DNA of 23,145 nt from the NCBI GenBank assembly GCA_029098065.1, contig JAQXNP010000101.1, positions 1-23,145 of the forward strand, given 5' to 3'. This stretch comes from Clostridiales bacterium (GTDB lineage Bacteria; Bacillota; Clostridia; Oscillospirales; Oscillospiraceae). Of the stretch, positions 14,776-21,528 are shown in pieces. Under the pieces are notes generated by a model. The model made no database searches and was not told the origin of the DNA. It was given only the letters and a program-made list of their open reading frames with translations. The position numbers and the translations under genes are program-made. Position 1 is the first letter of the stretch; the number at the start of each line of letters is the position of its first letter.

Positions 14776-17052
14776 TCAGGAAAGCTGAGCAGTCTCCATC
14801 AGCTTATCCAGACGCATGACCACAGCGGCCAGCTCGGCCCGGGTAGCGGTTCCGGTGGGATTCAGCGCTTTGGTCTGGTCGCCGGTCATCAGCCCGGCAT
14901 AGTAGCAGAAGGTCATGCCGTCCAGCGCCCAGTCGGGGATGGCGGCATAGTCGGGAACAGACTCCACGGAGCCGTCGTCGATCACGGAGACGGTACCCTC
15001 CATCACAGAATAGCGGGTGAGGATGGTGGCCAGCTCGGCCCGGGTCACAGCCCGGTCACCGGCGTAGAGGCCGCTGTCGCCCTTGGTCAGGCCGGTCTCC
15101 TGGGCCCAGGCGGCGGAATCGGCATACCACTTGCCCTCCACATCGGGGAAGGTGCTCCCGGAAGAAGCGGCGGGGCAGCCCTCCTTGTTCCACAGGGTCT
15201 GATACACCATAGCCCGGGTGACGGAGGTCTGGGGCTCAAAGCCCATACCGGTACCGTTCATGATGCCGTTGTCCAGGACATACATGGCGGCGTCATAGAA
15301 CCAGTCGCCTTCCTTCACGTCGGCGGGATGATTGACCAGAGTGATACGGCCGGAACCGGTGGAAGTCTCATAGTCCAGCAGATAGCCCTCATAGGAGGCC
15401 AGGGGGCTGTTGGCAGTGGCCAGCTCAGCATAGCCGTCGCTGTCGGTGTCGGCAAAGGCCTGGACATAGGCGGCCAGGGCCAGATAGTCCTCGGAGATAT
15501 AGTCCTTTACCAGCACGGTCCCGCCGAACATGTTGAAACCGTCGCCGCAGTTGCGCAGGGTGTAATTGGTGCCGGCCATGGTATAGGTCCTGTTCAGATC
15601 CAGGGGCTCATAGGTGCCGGTCTCCTTGTTGTAGACCTGGACGTTGGAGACACGGTAGGCGTCGGGGCCCGCCTGCCACACGCTCTTGTCATCCTCTTTG
15701 ACCGTGTTGGGCAGAGCGGTGTTGATCTCATAGGTCAGACCGGCCACCTGCAGGAAGCCGCCGCACTCCGCGCCGCTGGTGAAGCGGGCGCCGAACTCCA
15801 GGGCATCCAGCACATCCTGGCCGCTGACTTCCACCAGGCACAGCACGTTGCCGAAGGTGTTGACGGTCTTGCAGGTCAGATAGGTCCAGTCGCCGGCGGC
15901 CACGTTGGCGCGGATGCCGCCGCCGTTCATGATGGCGAAGTCGCAGTCCAGGCCCTCTTTCTCATTGAGGTACCAGTAGTAGGCGTCGGCGTTGAAGTCG
16001 CCCAGGTTGGTCTCGGTCTTGCGGATGGCGCGCTTGCCGTCGGCGCCGTTGATCGTGAAGTCGATCTCGGTGTCGGCAATCTTCTGGCCCAGCCGGGCGT
16101 CCACCTCGGTAATCCAGGCGTCCTCAATGGCCTTCACATCGGCGTCGGGGGTGATGTCTGCCAGATCTTCGGCGGTGAGCAGTTTGGTGGTTATGGTGCC
16201 GTCAGCGGCGATGGTCATCTGGCCCAGAGCAGCCAGGTAGGAGCCGGTCTGGGTCAGCACCACGGTATTGCCGGCCTTGTCGGCGACTTTCTTCATGGGG
16301 ACGGTGCTGTGGGAGTGTCCGTCGATAAAGGCATCCAGGCCGGTGGTGTTGGCAATGACTTCCTCAGAGGTCCAGGGCTGAGAGCTGGGATCGTCGCCCA
16401 GGTGGCCCAGGCCGATGACCACATCAGCCTCCTTGGAGGCCTCGTCCACGGCCTTCTGAACGGCGGAGTACAGGGCGGAACCGTCCTCACCGCCGGCAAT
16501 GCCATAGATATAATTGCCCTTGTCATCCTGGAAATAGGCGGGAGTGGACTTGGTGAAGGACTCGGGAGTGGTGATGCCCACGAAGGCGATCTTCACGCCG
16601 TTGACTTCAAAAACCTTATAGCTGTCCAGCACGCTCTCCCCGGCCACGCCGTCCTTCTCATGGTAGAAGTTGCAGGAGACATACGGGAACTGAGCCCACT
16701 CGATGGCGTTCATGCAGCCGTCCATGCCGTAGTCAAATTCATGGTTGCCCAGAGTGGCCGCGTCGTAACCGGCGGCATTCATCAGTTTGATGATGGTCTC
16801 GCCGTTGTCCAGCCCGCCGTAGGCAGTGCCCTGGATATGGTCGCCGGCATCCACCAGCAGCACGTTGTCCAGGGTGTCCCGGTAGGCGGCCACTTTGGAA
16901 TACGTCAGGTCCTCGTTGATATAGGTGTGTACATCGTTGGTGTAGAGGATTGTGACCTCTCCGCCGTCAGTCTCGGCAGCCATAGCCGGCGCCGCCAGGG
17001 AGACCGCCATAGCCAGAGAGAGCACCAGGGATAGCAGCTTCTTTCTTTTCAT
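14776..17052 (-). CDS. Surface 5'-nucleotidase/cyclic phosphodiesterase with C-terminal SLH repeats
   Basis: This is a secreted metallophosphoesterase, likely releasing nucleosides and phosphate from extracellular nucleotides. ATG 17052 follows AAAGGTGA; a GTG at 17064 would add four residues. A signal peptide (1-26) ends AAPAMAAE. The calcineurin-like domain shows ILYTNDVHT (Asp40, His42), VDAGDHIQG (Asp71), LGNHEFDYG (Asn103, His104) and FIDGHSHS. The 5'-nucleotidase C-terminal domain (about 330-540) shows IMNGGGIR, which forms the substrate pocket, and NCGDGFNMFGG. Three SLH repeats close the protein (about 585-755), the reverse placement to its downstream neighbour, with closely similar repeat sequences. 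The 758-residue reading frame appears to have lost its last residues through a one-base shift. It is monocistronic with its own promoter and terminator. Confidence 0.9.
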   Translation of the reverse strand: MKRKKLLSLVLSLAMAVSLAAPAMAAETDGGEVTILYTNDVHTYINEDLTYSKVAAYRDTLDNVLLVDAGDHIQGTAYGGLDNGETIIKLMNAAGYDAATLGNHEFDYGMDGCMNAIEWAQFPYVSCNFYHEKDGVAGESVLDSYKVFEVNGVKIAFVGITTPESFTKSTPAYFQDDKGNYIYGIAGGEDGSALYSAVQKAVDEASKEADVVIGLGHLGDDPSSQPWTSEEVIANTTGLDAFIDGHSHSTVPMKKVADKAGNTVVLTQTGSYLAALGQMTIAADGTITTKLLTAEDLADITPDADVKAIEDAWITEVDARLGQKIADTEIDFTINGADGKRAIRKTETNLGDFNADAYYWYLNEKEGLDCDFAIMNGGGIRANVAAGDWTYLTCKTVNTFGNVLCLVEVSGQDVLDALEFGARFTSGAECGGFLQVAGLTYEINTALPNTVKEDDKSVWQAGPDAYRVSNVQVYNKETGTYEPLDLNRTYTMAGTNYTLRNCGDGFNMFGGTVLVKDYISEDYLALAAYVQAFADTDSDGYAELATANSPLASYEGYLLDYETSTGSGRITLVNHPADVKEGDWFYDAAMYVLDNGIMNGTGMGFEPQTSVTRAMVYQTLWNKEGCPAASSGSTFPDVEGKWYADSAAWAQETGLTKGDSGLYAGDRAVTRAELATILTRYSVMEGTVSVIDDGSVESVPDYAAIPDWALDGMTFCYYAGLMTGDQTKALNPTGTATRAELAAVVMRLDKLMETAQLS

Positions 17053-17113
17053 GGAAGTTTTCACCTTTCCTTTTCCTCAAATTTGCCGGAAACAATGGGT
17101 CTTAACAATTTTA

Positions 17114-17142
17114 ATTGTAACAAAGGGGTTCCGAAATTACAA
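17114..17142 (-). promoter_or_regulatory. SigmaA promoter of the 5'-nucleotidase gene
   Basis: On the minus strand TTGTAA (17142-17137) and TACAAT (17119-17114) are 17 bases apart with extended-10 TG. The -10 sits in a small inverted repeat (ACAAT and ATTGT, 17105-17118) that could bind a regulator. The form matches the promoter of the downstream surface gene (TG-N-TACAAT). Confidence 0.78.
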
Positions 17143-17231
17143 TAGTCCCTTTGAAAAAAATGTGTATCAAGAAATCTGCTGATTCGACCTCAGTCTGCCC
17201 GGTTCCCCGCCGGTTCATTACGGTCTTTCCA

Positions 17232-17266
17232 TAAAAACAGCGGGTCTCCTCAAAGGGAGGCCCGCC
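17232..17266 (-). terminator. Terminator of prfB
   Basis: On the minus strand GCGGG-CTCC pairs with GGAG-CCCGC (17265-17240) around a short loop, followed by TGTTTTTATGG. One mismatch interrupts the stem. Confidence 0.8.
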
Positions 17267-17278
17267 GGGACCGCTTGT

Positions 17279-18400
17279 TTATTTTGTTGCCCAGTTTCCC
17301 GTGGCGCTGGCTTTCAGATAAGCGTTGATGAACCCGTCCAGATCACCGTCCATGACGCCATTGACATTGCTGGTCTCAAAACCTGTCCGGTTGTCCTTCA
17401 CCAACTGATAGGGCATAAAGACATAGGAGCGGATCTGGCTGCCCCACTCAATTTTCAGCTGGACGCCCTTGATGTCGGAGATCTTCTCGGCATGGGCCTC
17501 CATCTTCAGCTGCACCAGTTTGGAGCGCAGCATCTTCATACAGGTCTCCTTGTTCTGGAACTGGCTCCGCTCGGTCTGGCAGGCCACCACAATGCCGGTG
17601 GGCTTATGGATAAGCCGGACGGCAGAAGAAGTCTTGTTGATGTGCTGGCCGCCGGCGCCGGAGGAACGGTAGACCTGCATCTCGATATCCTCAGGCCGGA
17701 TGTCCACTTCCACATCGTCCTCGATCTCGGGCATGACCTCCACCGCGGCGAAGGAGGTCTGCCGCCGGGCGTTGGCGTCAAAGGGGGAGACCCGGACCAG
17801 CCGGTGGACACCGTGCTCACTCTTCAGATGGCCGTAGGCGTTCTCGCCCCCGATCATAATGGTGGCGGATTTGATGCCCGCCTCGTCCCCGTCCATTACA
17901 TCAGCCACTTTGCAGTCAAAGCCGTGGCGCTCGGCCCAGCGGGTGTACATCCGCATGAGCATCTGGGCCCAGTCCTGGGCCTCTGTCCCGCCGGCGCCGG
18001 CGTGGATGGTCAGAATGGCATTGGAGTTGTCATATTCCCCGGTCAGGAGGGTGGACAGACGCGCCTCCTCGATCTCGCTCTCCAGCTTGGCGTAACCCTC
18101 CTCCAGCTCGGGAAGCAGGGAATCGTCATCCTCCTCGTTGCCCATCTCGCAGATGGTGACCAGATCCTCCCAATGGCTCTCCCGACGGCGCTGTCCCTCC
18201 AGCTTACCCCGGAGGGTATTCATCCGGCGGGTGGCCTTCTGGGATTTCTCCAGGTTATCCCAAAATCCCTCGCTGGCGCTTTCCGACTCCAGCATCTCCA
18301 GCTCACGGGCGGCGGCGTCCAGGCCCAGCGCCTGCCCCAGTTCATCCAGAGAAGGCTTCAGGTTGTTCAGTTTAATCTTGTATTCATCAAATTGAAGCAT
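17279..18400 (-). CDS. prfB: Peptide chain release factor 2, no programmed frameshift
   Basis: RF2 ends translation at UAA and UGA. The codon-reading tripeptide Ser-Pro-Phe is at residues 205-207 (RVSPFDANARR) and the catalytic Gly-Gly-Gln at 250-252 (SSGAGGQHINKTSSAVRL). I chose ATG 18400 (MLQFDEYK) because the promoter predicts a start of transcription near 18429, leaving only about 14 bases before the alternative ATG at 18415; neither start has a strong ribosome site. At 373 residues the length is normal. Where most bacteria need a +1 shift past an in-frame UGA after about 25 codons, this gene reads straight through CTG GAC (Leu27-Asp28). No secA gene adjoins it. Confidence 0.95.
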   Translation of the reverse strand: MLQFDEYKIKLNNLKPSLDELGQALGLDAAARELEMLESESASEGFWDNLEKSQKATRRMNTLRGKLEGQRRRESHWEDLVTICEMGNEEDDDSLLPELEEGYAKLESEIEEARLSTLLTGEYDNSNAILTIHAGAGGTEAQDWAQMLMRMYTRWAERHGFDCKVADVMDGDEAGIKSATIMIGGENAYGHLKSEHGVHRLVRVSPFDANARRQTSFAAVEVMPEIEDDVEVDIRPEDIEMQVYRSSGAGGQHINKTSSAVRLIHKPTGIVVACQTERSQFQNKETCMKMLRSKLVQLKMEAHAEKISDIKGVQLKIEWGSQIRSYVFMPYQLVKDNRTGFETSNVNGVMDGDLDGFINAYLKASATGNWATK

Positions 18401-18435
18401 CGTATCCACTCTCATTTCTCAAATTCAGCCCGTTC

Positions 18436-18464
18436 ATTATATCCAAAAACCGCTTCCTTGTAAA
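18436..18464 (-). promoter_or_regulatory. SigmaA promoter of prfB
   Basis: On the minus strand TTTACA (18464-18459) and consensus TATAAT (18441-18436) are 17 bases apart. The predicted start site is near 18429. Confidence 0.82.
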
Positions 18465-18503
18465 GAGAAATGCACAAAAACCGCCCCTGAGGAACATTCT
18501 CTG

Positions 18504-18551
18504 CAAAAAACGGCGGCCCGGAAAAGAGATTCCAGACCGCCGCCTTTGTTT
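18504..18551 (-). terminator. Hairpin terminator upstream of prfB
   Basis: CGGCGG (18511-18516) and CCGCCG (18537-18542) form a stem with an inner GGAA/TTCC pair. On the minus strand it is followed by TTTTTT. It would end a transcript coming from the 18.55-18.83 kb stretch, where only a short frame is visible; the plus side also ends in TTTGTTTTT. Confidence 0.75.
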
Positions 18552-18721
18552 TTATGTCCTGTCTTGGAAGCGCTTACTTCACAGCCCCGCCATCGAACGC
18601 AGAACGGGAAACAGCCCAGACGTTGTCCGGAGCCGTCCGTCCACGCCGGGAAATGCCGTCGGGATGGCAAACCAAAAAGGAGATCCTTTCCAACAATGTA
18701 TCCCGGTGGCAATTCCTTTTG

Positions 18722-18826
18722 TTACCTCTGGCTGGGTACAGGCTGGGGCGAAGCGGAAAAAATGAGGTCATCCACATCGCCCCGCTCCCCGCCCAGCCGT
18801 TTCGGCAGGCTCTTGTTGTCGTCCAT
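18722..18826 (-). CDS. Possible 34-residue protein
   Basis: The frame begins MDDNKSLPKRLGG and ends PQPVPSQR. AGGAGG stands 7 bases before the ATG (GAGAGGAGG-CGGCTGA-ATG), which is unusually good for a chance frame. It lies between the divergent tRNA promoter and a minus-strand terminator about 180 bases downstream, so a short transcript is expected. I recognise no family; it is charged, with no membrane segment. The rest of the 18416-18925 stretch holds only the prfB promoter and that terminator. Confidence 0.4.
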   Translation of the reverse strand: MDDNKSLPKRLGGERGDVDDLIFSASPQPVPSQR

Positions 18827-18925
18827 TCAGCCGCCTCCTCTCTGTAAATGGTCGTTCCACTTATTCTATGCGCTCCGGGCGGAGAAAATGCGGGAATCTT
18901 CGGGAACGATCTTTGGAATTTTTCC

Positions 18926-18954
18926 TTGACAGCCGGCGTATGGTGTGGTATAGT
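18926..18954 (+). promoter_or_regulatory. Near-consensus promoter of the tRNA operon
   Basis: TTGACA (18926-18931) and TATAGT (18949-18954) are exactly 17 bases apart. The tRNA-Leu gene begins 33 bases after the -10. Confidence 0.93.
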
Positions 18955-18987
18955 AGTTAAGCACTTGAGGAAGTCCTTGTCATCCAT

Positions 18988-19075
18988 GCCGGAGTGGCGG
19001 AATTGGTAGACGCCCGGGACTTAAAATCCTGTGTTCCAAAAGAACGTGCCGGTTCGACTCCGGTCTCCGGCACCA
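18988..19075 (+). tRNA. tRNA-Leu (UAA)
   Basis: The acceptor arms GCCGGAG and CTCCGGC pair fully, with A73 and an encoded CCA (19073-19075). The D arm is TGGCGGAATTGGTAGACGC. The anticodon loop CTTAAAA carries TAA at 19022-19024, so it reads UUA and probably UUG. A long variable arm (TGTTCCAAAAGAACG) marks a class II tRNA, and the T loop is GGTTCGACTCC. It is the first gene of a two-tRNA operon. Confidence 0.96.
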
Positions 19076-19085
19076 GCGCTTATAT

Positions 19086-19162
<77 letters not shown>

Positions 19163-19163
19163 T

Positions 19164-19206
19164 AAGAAAAGCACCTAATTCATTGCGAATTGGGTGCTTT
19201 TCTTTT
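19164..19206 (+). terminator. Terminator of the tRNA operon
   Basis: A 17-bp stem (19165-19181 with 19187-19203, one T-G wobble) encloses ATTGC and ends in CTTTT. Confidence 0.9.
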
Positions 19207-19475
19207 ACTTCTATGCCTAAAATGTTCAGTTTTTCAAAAGCCCAAAAAGCTCTTTTTCTGCTTATTTATCAACAATTTATCAACAAGTGCTATTTGAAAG
19301 CTCTCAAAACGCCAAAAGCGGGGGATTGGGGGCTTTTTTTCGCAGTCCTTATTATATATATTATAAAAACATTTCATATAGATATATAAAAATAATTCCC
19401 CAATTCTCCAAAATCCCCCACAAGGACAAAAAAATACCCCGCAAGGCTGTTTCAACCTTTCAGGGCGGTGAGTGG
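19207..19475. other. AT-rich island next to the tRNA operon
   Basis: This stretch has no supportable gene. It contains a perfect tandem 11-mer, paired G-runs (GGGGGATTGGGGG near 19320; the complement of a similar run near 19400), and a run of TA steps at about 19349-19399. Its base composition is far lower in GC than the rest of the window. With the FtsK fragment beside it, it looks like the edge of a degraded mobile element. Confidence 0.6.
19265..19286 (+). repeat. Tandem duplication of TTTATCAACAA
   Basis: The 11-mer occurs twice without a gap (19265-19275 and 19276-19286). Each copy contains TTATCAACA, one base from the DnaA-box consensus TTATCCACA. Confidence 0.8.
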
Positions 19476-20451
19476 CTATTATTTCGACCAGTATTTGACC
19501 ACGGGGAAATATCGGCGGTTTCGATCATGGGAGCTTGGAACCGAATGGGGTTTACCTCTCCCGGCAGCTTCAAGAGTGCGTCACCCTTGCCGGTCAGCTT
19601 CTCTGCTCCCTTCCTATCAAGTACCACCATAGAATTGTTTACCGTGGCAGTCTTTAGAGCGATACGGCAAGAAATGTTCCAGTGTTTCAGCAGTGCGGCG
19701 GAGTTGTAGCCGTATGCCTGCCGCAGGTCGGGATAGGTGTTGGCATAGTACTGGGCGTCAAACAGCAGAGCCTCCACGTCGGAACTGGAGTAGGAGCCGC
19801 CACTTGGGGTCGGCTGGGGGGTGGAAGCCGGCTGGCTGCCGCGCTCCAGACGGAACACCTTCATTCCGGCGGTGGAGCCATAGGTCACCACGCGGTTCAA
19901 AGAGGCATAGGTGGCGCCCTGGAAGAGCCACTTCCAGTTCTGTTCGATCAACGTGACGGACTTGCCGGACACCGCCTTGGCAATGGCCCAGTGGCCGCTG
20001 CCTCTGGAGTTGGTCATGTAGACGATGTCACCCACCTGGAAGCCGGAGGTGACCTCCTTGAAGCTGCATCCGACGGTGGAGGACTGGGGCTTGGCGCCGG
20101 TGACCAGGTTGTGGACCTCCACGCCGCAGACGGCGCTGTAATAGGCCTTCACGTAGCTGGCGCAGGAGTAGGTGCCGGTGTTGCTGTTACCGGTGCCGGG
20201 GATGTACTTGGCGGCGACTCCGTTGAAGGTGTCAACGGTCTGCCCGCTGCGGGTGATGCACACGGACTGGGAGATGGCAGTGGTGGGGGTCAGGTTGACG
20301 TTCGTCTTGGCGGTCAGACCGCCGTCCAGATCACTGGCTGCAACGGCGGGTACCAGAGCCGTGGCAAGAGACAGGACGACCATGGCTGCGCAGAGCAGAC
20401 GCGCAGGCGGTGCAGGCCGCGGCGGGAATGCAGGTGCAGATGCTTTTTCAT
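19460..20451 (-). pseudogene. Broken CHAP-domain cell-wall hydrolase fused to an FtsK-like tail
   Basis: This was probably a secreted peptidoglycan amidase or endopeptidase. The CHAP domain is intact: GTYSCASYVKAYY with the catalytic Cys, GHWAIAK with the His, and LIEQNW for the third position. A proline-rich linker then leads to FDAQYYANTYPDLRQAYGYN, a repeat found in clostridial surface proteins, which normally continues into a Gly-Arg-rich end. Here it breaks off after KHWN and continues as a DNA-translocase fragment. At the 5' end, ATG 20451 has a good AAAGGAGA, but its frame leaves the signal-peptide core (MVVLSLATALVPAVAAS, start 20383) by one base near 20398. An open frame persists from 20383 to 19460, but ATG 20383 has no ribosome site. 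Confidence 0.75.
19479..19675 (-). pseudogene. Remnant of FtsK/SpoIIIE-like DNA translocase C terminus
   Basis: About 65 codons read ISCRIALKTATVNNSMVVLD, then KGAEKLTGKGDALLKLPGE and IRFQAPMI. This matches the end of FtsK/SpoIIIE motor domains (RIxxxxxSxxxLDxxGAExLxGKGDMLxxPxG). The natural ending (VVKYWSK, then TAA at 19479) is in a shifted frame; adding one C at the CCCC run (complement of 19503-19506) restores it. The motor core is absent. Codons such as CTA, GTA and AGG are commoner here than in the neighbouring genes, which fits an acquired fragment. Confidence 0.75.
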
Positions 20452-20474
20452 AGTTGGAATTCTCCTTTCAGTTT

Positions 20475-20711
20475 TCATTGGTATGGTCGGATTTGCGGGA
20501 ACAGCGCTTGTTCAGGGATTTCCCGTTCGTGCGATATGCCGGTGATGGGTCCGCCCTCTTTCTCCCGGCCCAGGAAGAGGGCTGCGGTTAATAAGGCATG
20601 ATGCATATCTGTCTTTCCTTTCATGAGGTCGTTTCCGATTGTACTCATGGTCTTTCGCAGGAAACTTTTTGTTCTCTCCTTTTTCAGGATTTCTGTCGTG
20701 CGATCAGCCAT
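20475..20711 (-). CDS. Possible small protein between PP2C and CHAP genes
   Basis: A 78-residue frame overlaps the phosphatase end by 28 bases and stops 24 bases before the CHAP gene. Internal starts are possible. The ATG that begins MHHALLTAALFLGREKEGG is preceded by AAAGGAAAG and would give a 43-residue peptide. I recognise no family. It may simply be leader sequence of the CHAP gene. Confidence 0.25.
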   Translation of the reverse strand: MADRTTEILKKERTKSFLRKTMSTIGNDLMKGKTDMHHALLTAALFLGREKEGGPITGISHEREIPEQALFPQIRPYQ

Positions 20712-21370
20712 GCCGCGGAGCAGTCATCCTCCGACATATTCTCTGGCTCTGGCAGCGCAAGGCCCAACTCCATTTTTTCCAACAGCCGCGGCACCCTGCG
20801 GAGCAGTTCCATTGCTCCGTCGCTCATCAGGAACAAAGAGCGGTCGGAGGGATAGTCATGCCGGTAAAACCGCAGGTTGTCAAACATACTGCCATTCATG
20901 GTCAGGGTAGTGGCGCCGGGCAGCAGGCCGCGCTGGGGATAGGAAAAGACCAGCCAGTCAGATCCCGGGTACAGCTTCCCCACAGCCGTGCCGTCCCCCA
21001 GGTGGAACAGGCACCAGCGGCCCTGTTGGTCCATGGCGGCGGCCATTACCGTGCAGCCGAAGCTGCCGGGGTCGGCGCCCGCCTTTTGGGCGGCGTCGGT
21101 CAGCACCTCTGTGATCAGGTTTACTACCTCCAGTCGGAGCACCTCTGCATTCTCCAACAGGAAGCGCGCAAAGCGAACGGAGAGAAACTCCGCCAGGGTG
21201 TCCGCTGTCAGCCAGGCCGCCGCTTTGCCGTTGGCGCAGCTGCCAGCGCCGTCGCACAGGACAATTACCCTGTGGGTGCCGCAGTCCCGCTCCAGCACCA
21301 CATCCTCGTTGCGCTCCGACAGCAGGCCGTGCTGTTTGCCCGCGCAGGAAAAAGATCCGCTTTTGATCAT
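20684..21370 (-). CDS. PP2C-family Ser/Thr protein phosphatase
   Basis: This is a predicted cytosolic Mn/Mg-dependent phosphatase that removes phosphate from Ser/Thr residues. ATG 21370 is chosen because GGAGGTGAG lies just upstream; an in-frame upstream ATG at 21403 would bury that site. The metal-binding motifs are in order: ERNEDV with Asp23, LCDGAGSCANGKAAA with Asp40-Gly41, GDGTAVGKL, LMSDGAMELL with Asp184, and EDDCSAAWL near the end (Asp216, where PP2Cs have DNxS/T). At 228 residues it is a compact single domain. It is divergent from an unknown gene and a kinase gene across a palindromic control region, so its likely targets are the products of those genes. Confidence 0.87.
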   Translation of the reverse strand: MIKSGSFSCAGKQHGLLSERNEDVVLERDCGTHRVIVLCDGAGSCANGKAAAWLTADTLAEFLSVRFARFLLENAEVLRLEVVNLITEVLTDAAQKAGADPGSFGCTVMAAAMDQQGRWCLFHLGDGTAVGKLYPGSDWLVFSYPQRGLLPGATTLTMNGSMFDNLRFYRHDYPSDRSLFLMSDGAMELLRRVPRLLEKMELGLALPEPENMSEDDCSAAWLIARQKS

Positions 21371-21398
21371 GTGTCTCACCTCCGTTCGAGATGTTACA

Positions 21399-21428
21399 AG
21401 CATAAACCCCGGGCATGGGAAAAATCAT
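21399..21428 (-). promoter_or_regulatory. Candidate promoter of the PP2C gene
   Basis: On the minus strand TATGCT (21404-21399) lies 18 bases from ATGATT (21428-21423), which is the outer edge of the palindrome's left arm. The match is moderate, but it mirrors the opposite promoter's geometry. Confidence 0.45.
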
Positions 21429-21466
21429 TTCCGTGATATTCAGATTTTCTGAAATCGCGGAAATGA
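21425..21466. promoter_or_regulatory. Imperfect palindrome in the divergent promoter region
   Basis: The left arm (21425-21444, TCATTTCCGTGATATTCAGA) and right arm (21448-21466) are inverted copies differing by one base change and one insertion, around TTT. The outer ends (ATGAT and ATGAC) coincide with the -35 boxes of the two outward promoters. It could be a shared operator. As T-runs lie outside both arms, it could also act as a terminator-like hairpin. Confidence 0.75.
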
Positions 21467-21491
21467 CTTTTTTATTGCAGTTTGCTATAAT
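21463..21491 (+). promoter_or_regulatory. SigmaA promoter of the 471-residue protein and kinase genes
   Basis: ATGACT (21463-21468) and consensus TATAAT (21486-21491) are 17 bases apart, with an extended-10 TG. Transcription would start near 21498. The -35 overlaps the palindrome's right arm. Confidence 0.78.
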
Positions 21492-21528
21492 GGGCCCAAC
21501 CAGATCAGATGTATGAGGAGGAGTCCCC

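Noticed and set aside
15328..17034. Plus-strand open frame of 568 codons
   Set aside because: It is antisense to the 5'-nucleotidase gene, with low-complexity Gly/Val/Gln content and no ribosome site or recognisable motif.
18574..18987. 137-codon minus-strand frame beside the tRNA operon
   Set aside because: It crosses the tRNA promoter region on the opposite strand, has no ribosome site, and shows a Trp/Arg/Cys-rich non-protein composition.
19265..19286. Chromosomal replication origin suggested by two DnaA-box-like sites
   Set aside because: There are only two imperfect boxes, with no dnaA/dnaN genes nearby. The perfect 11-base duplication is explained as well by a local repeat.
19183..19389. 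68-codon plus-strand frame in the AT-rich island
   Set aside because: It starts inside the tRNA operon terminator and has no ribosome site. Its composition simply follows the AT-rich DNA.
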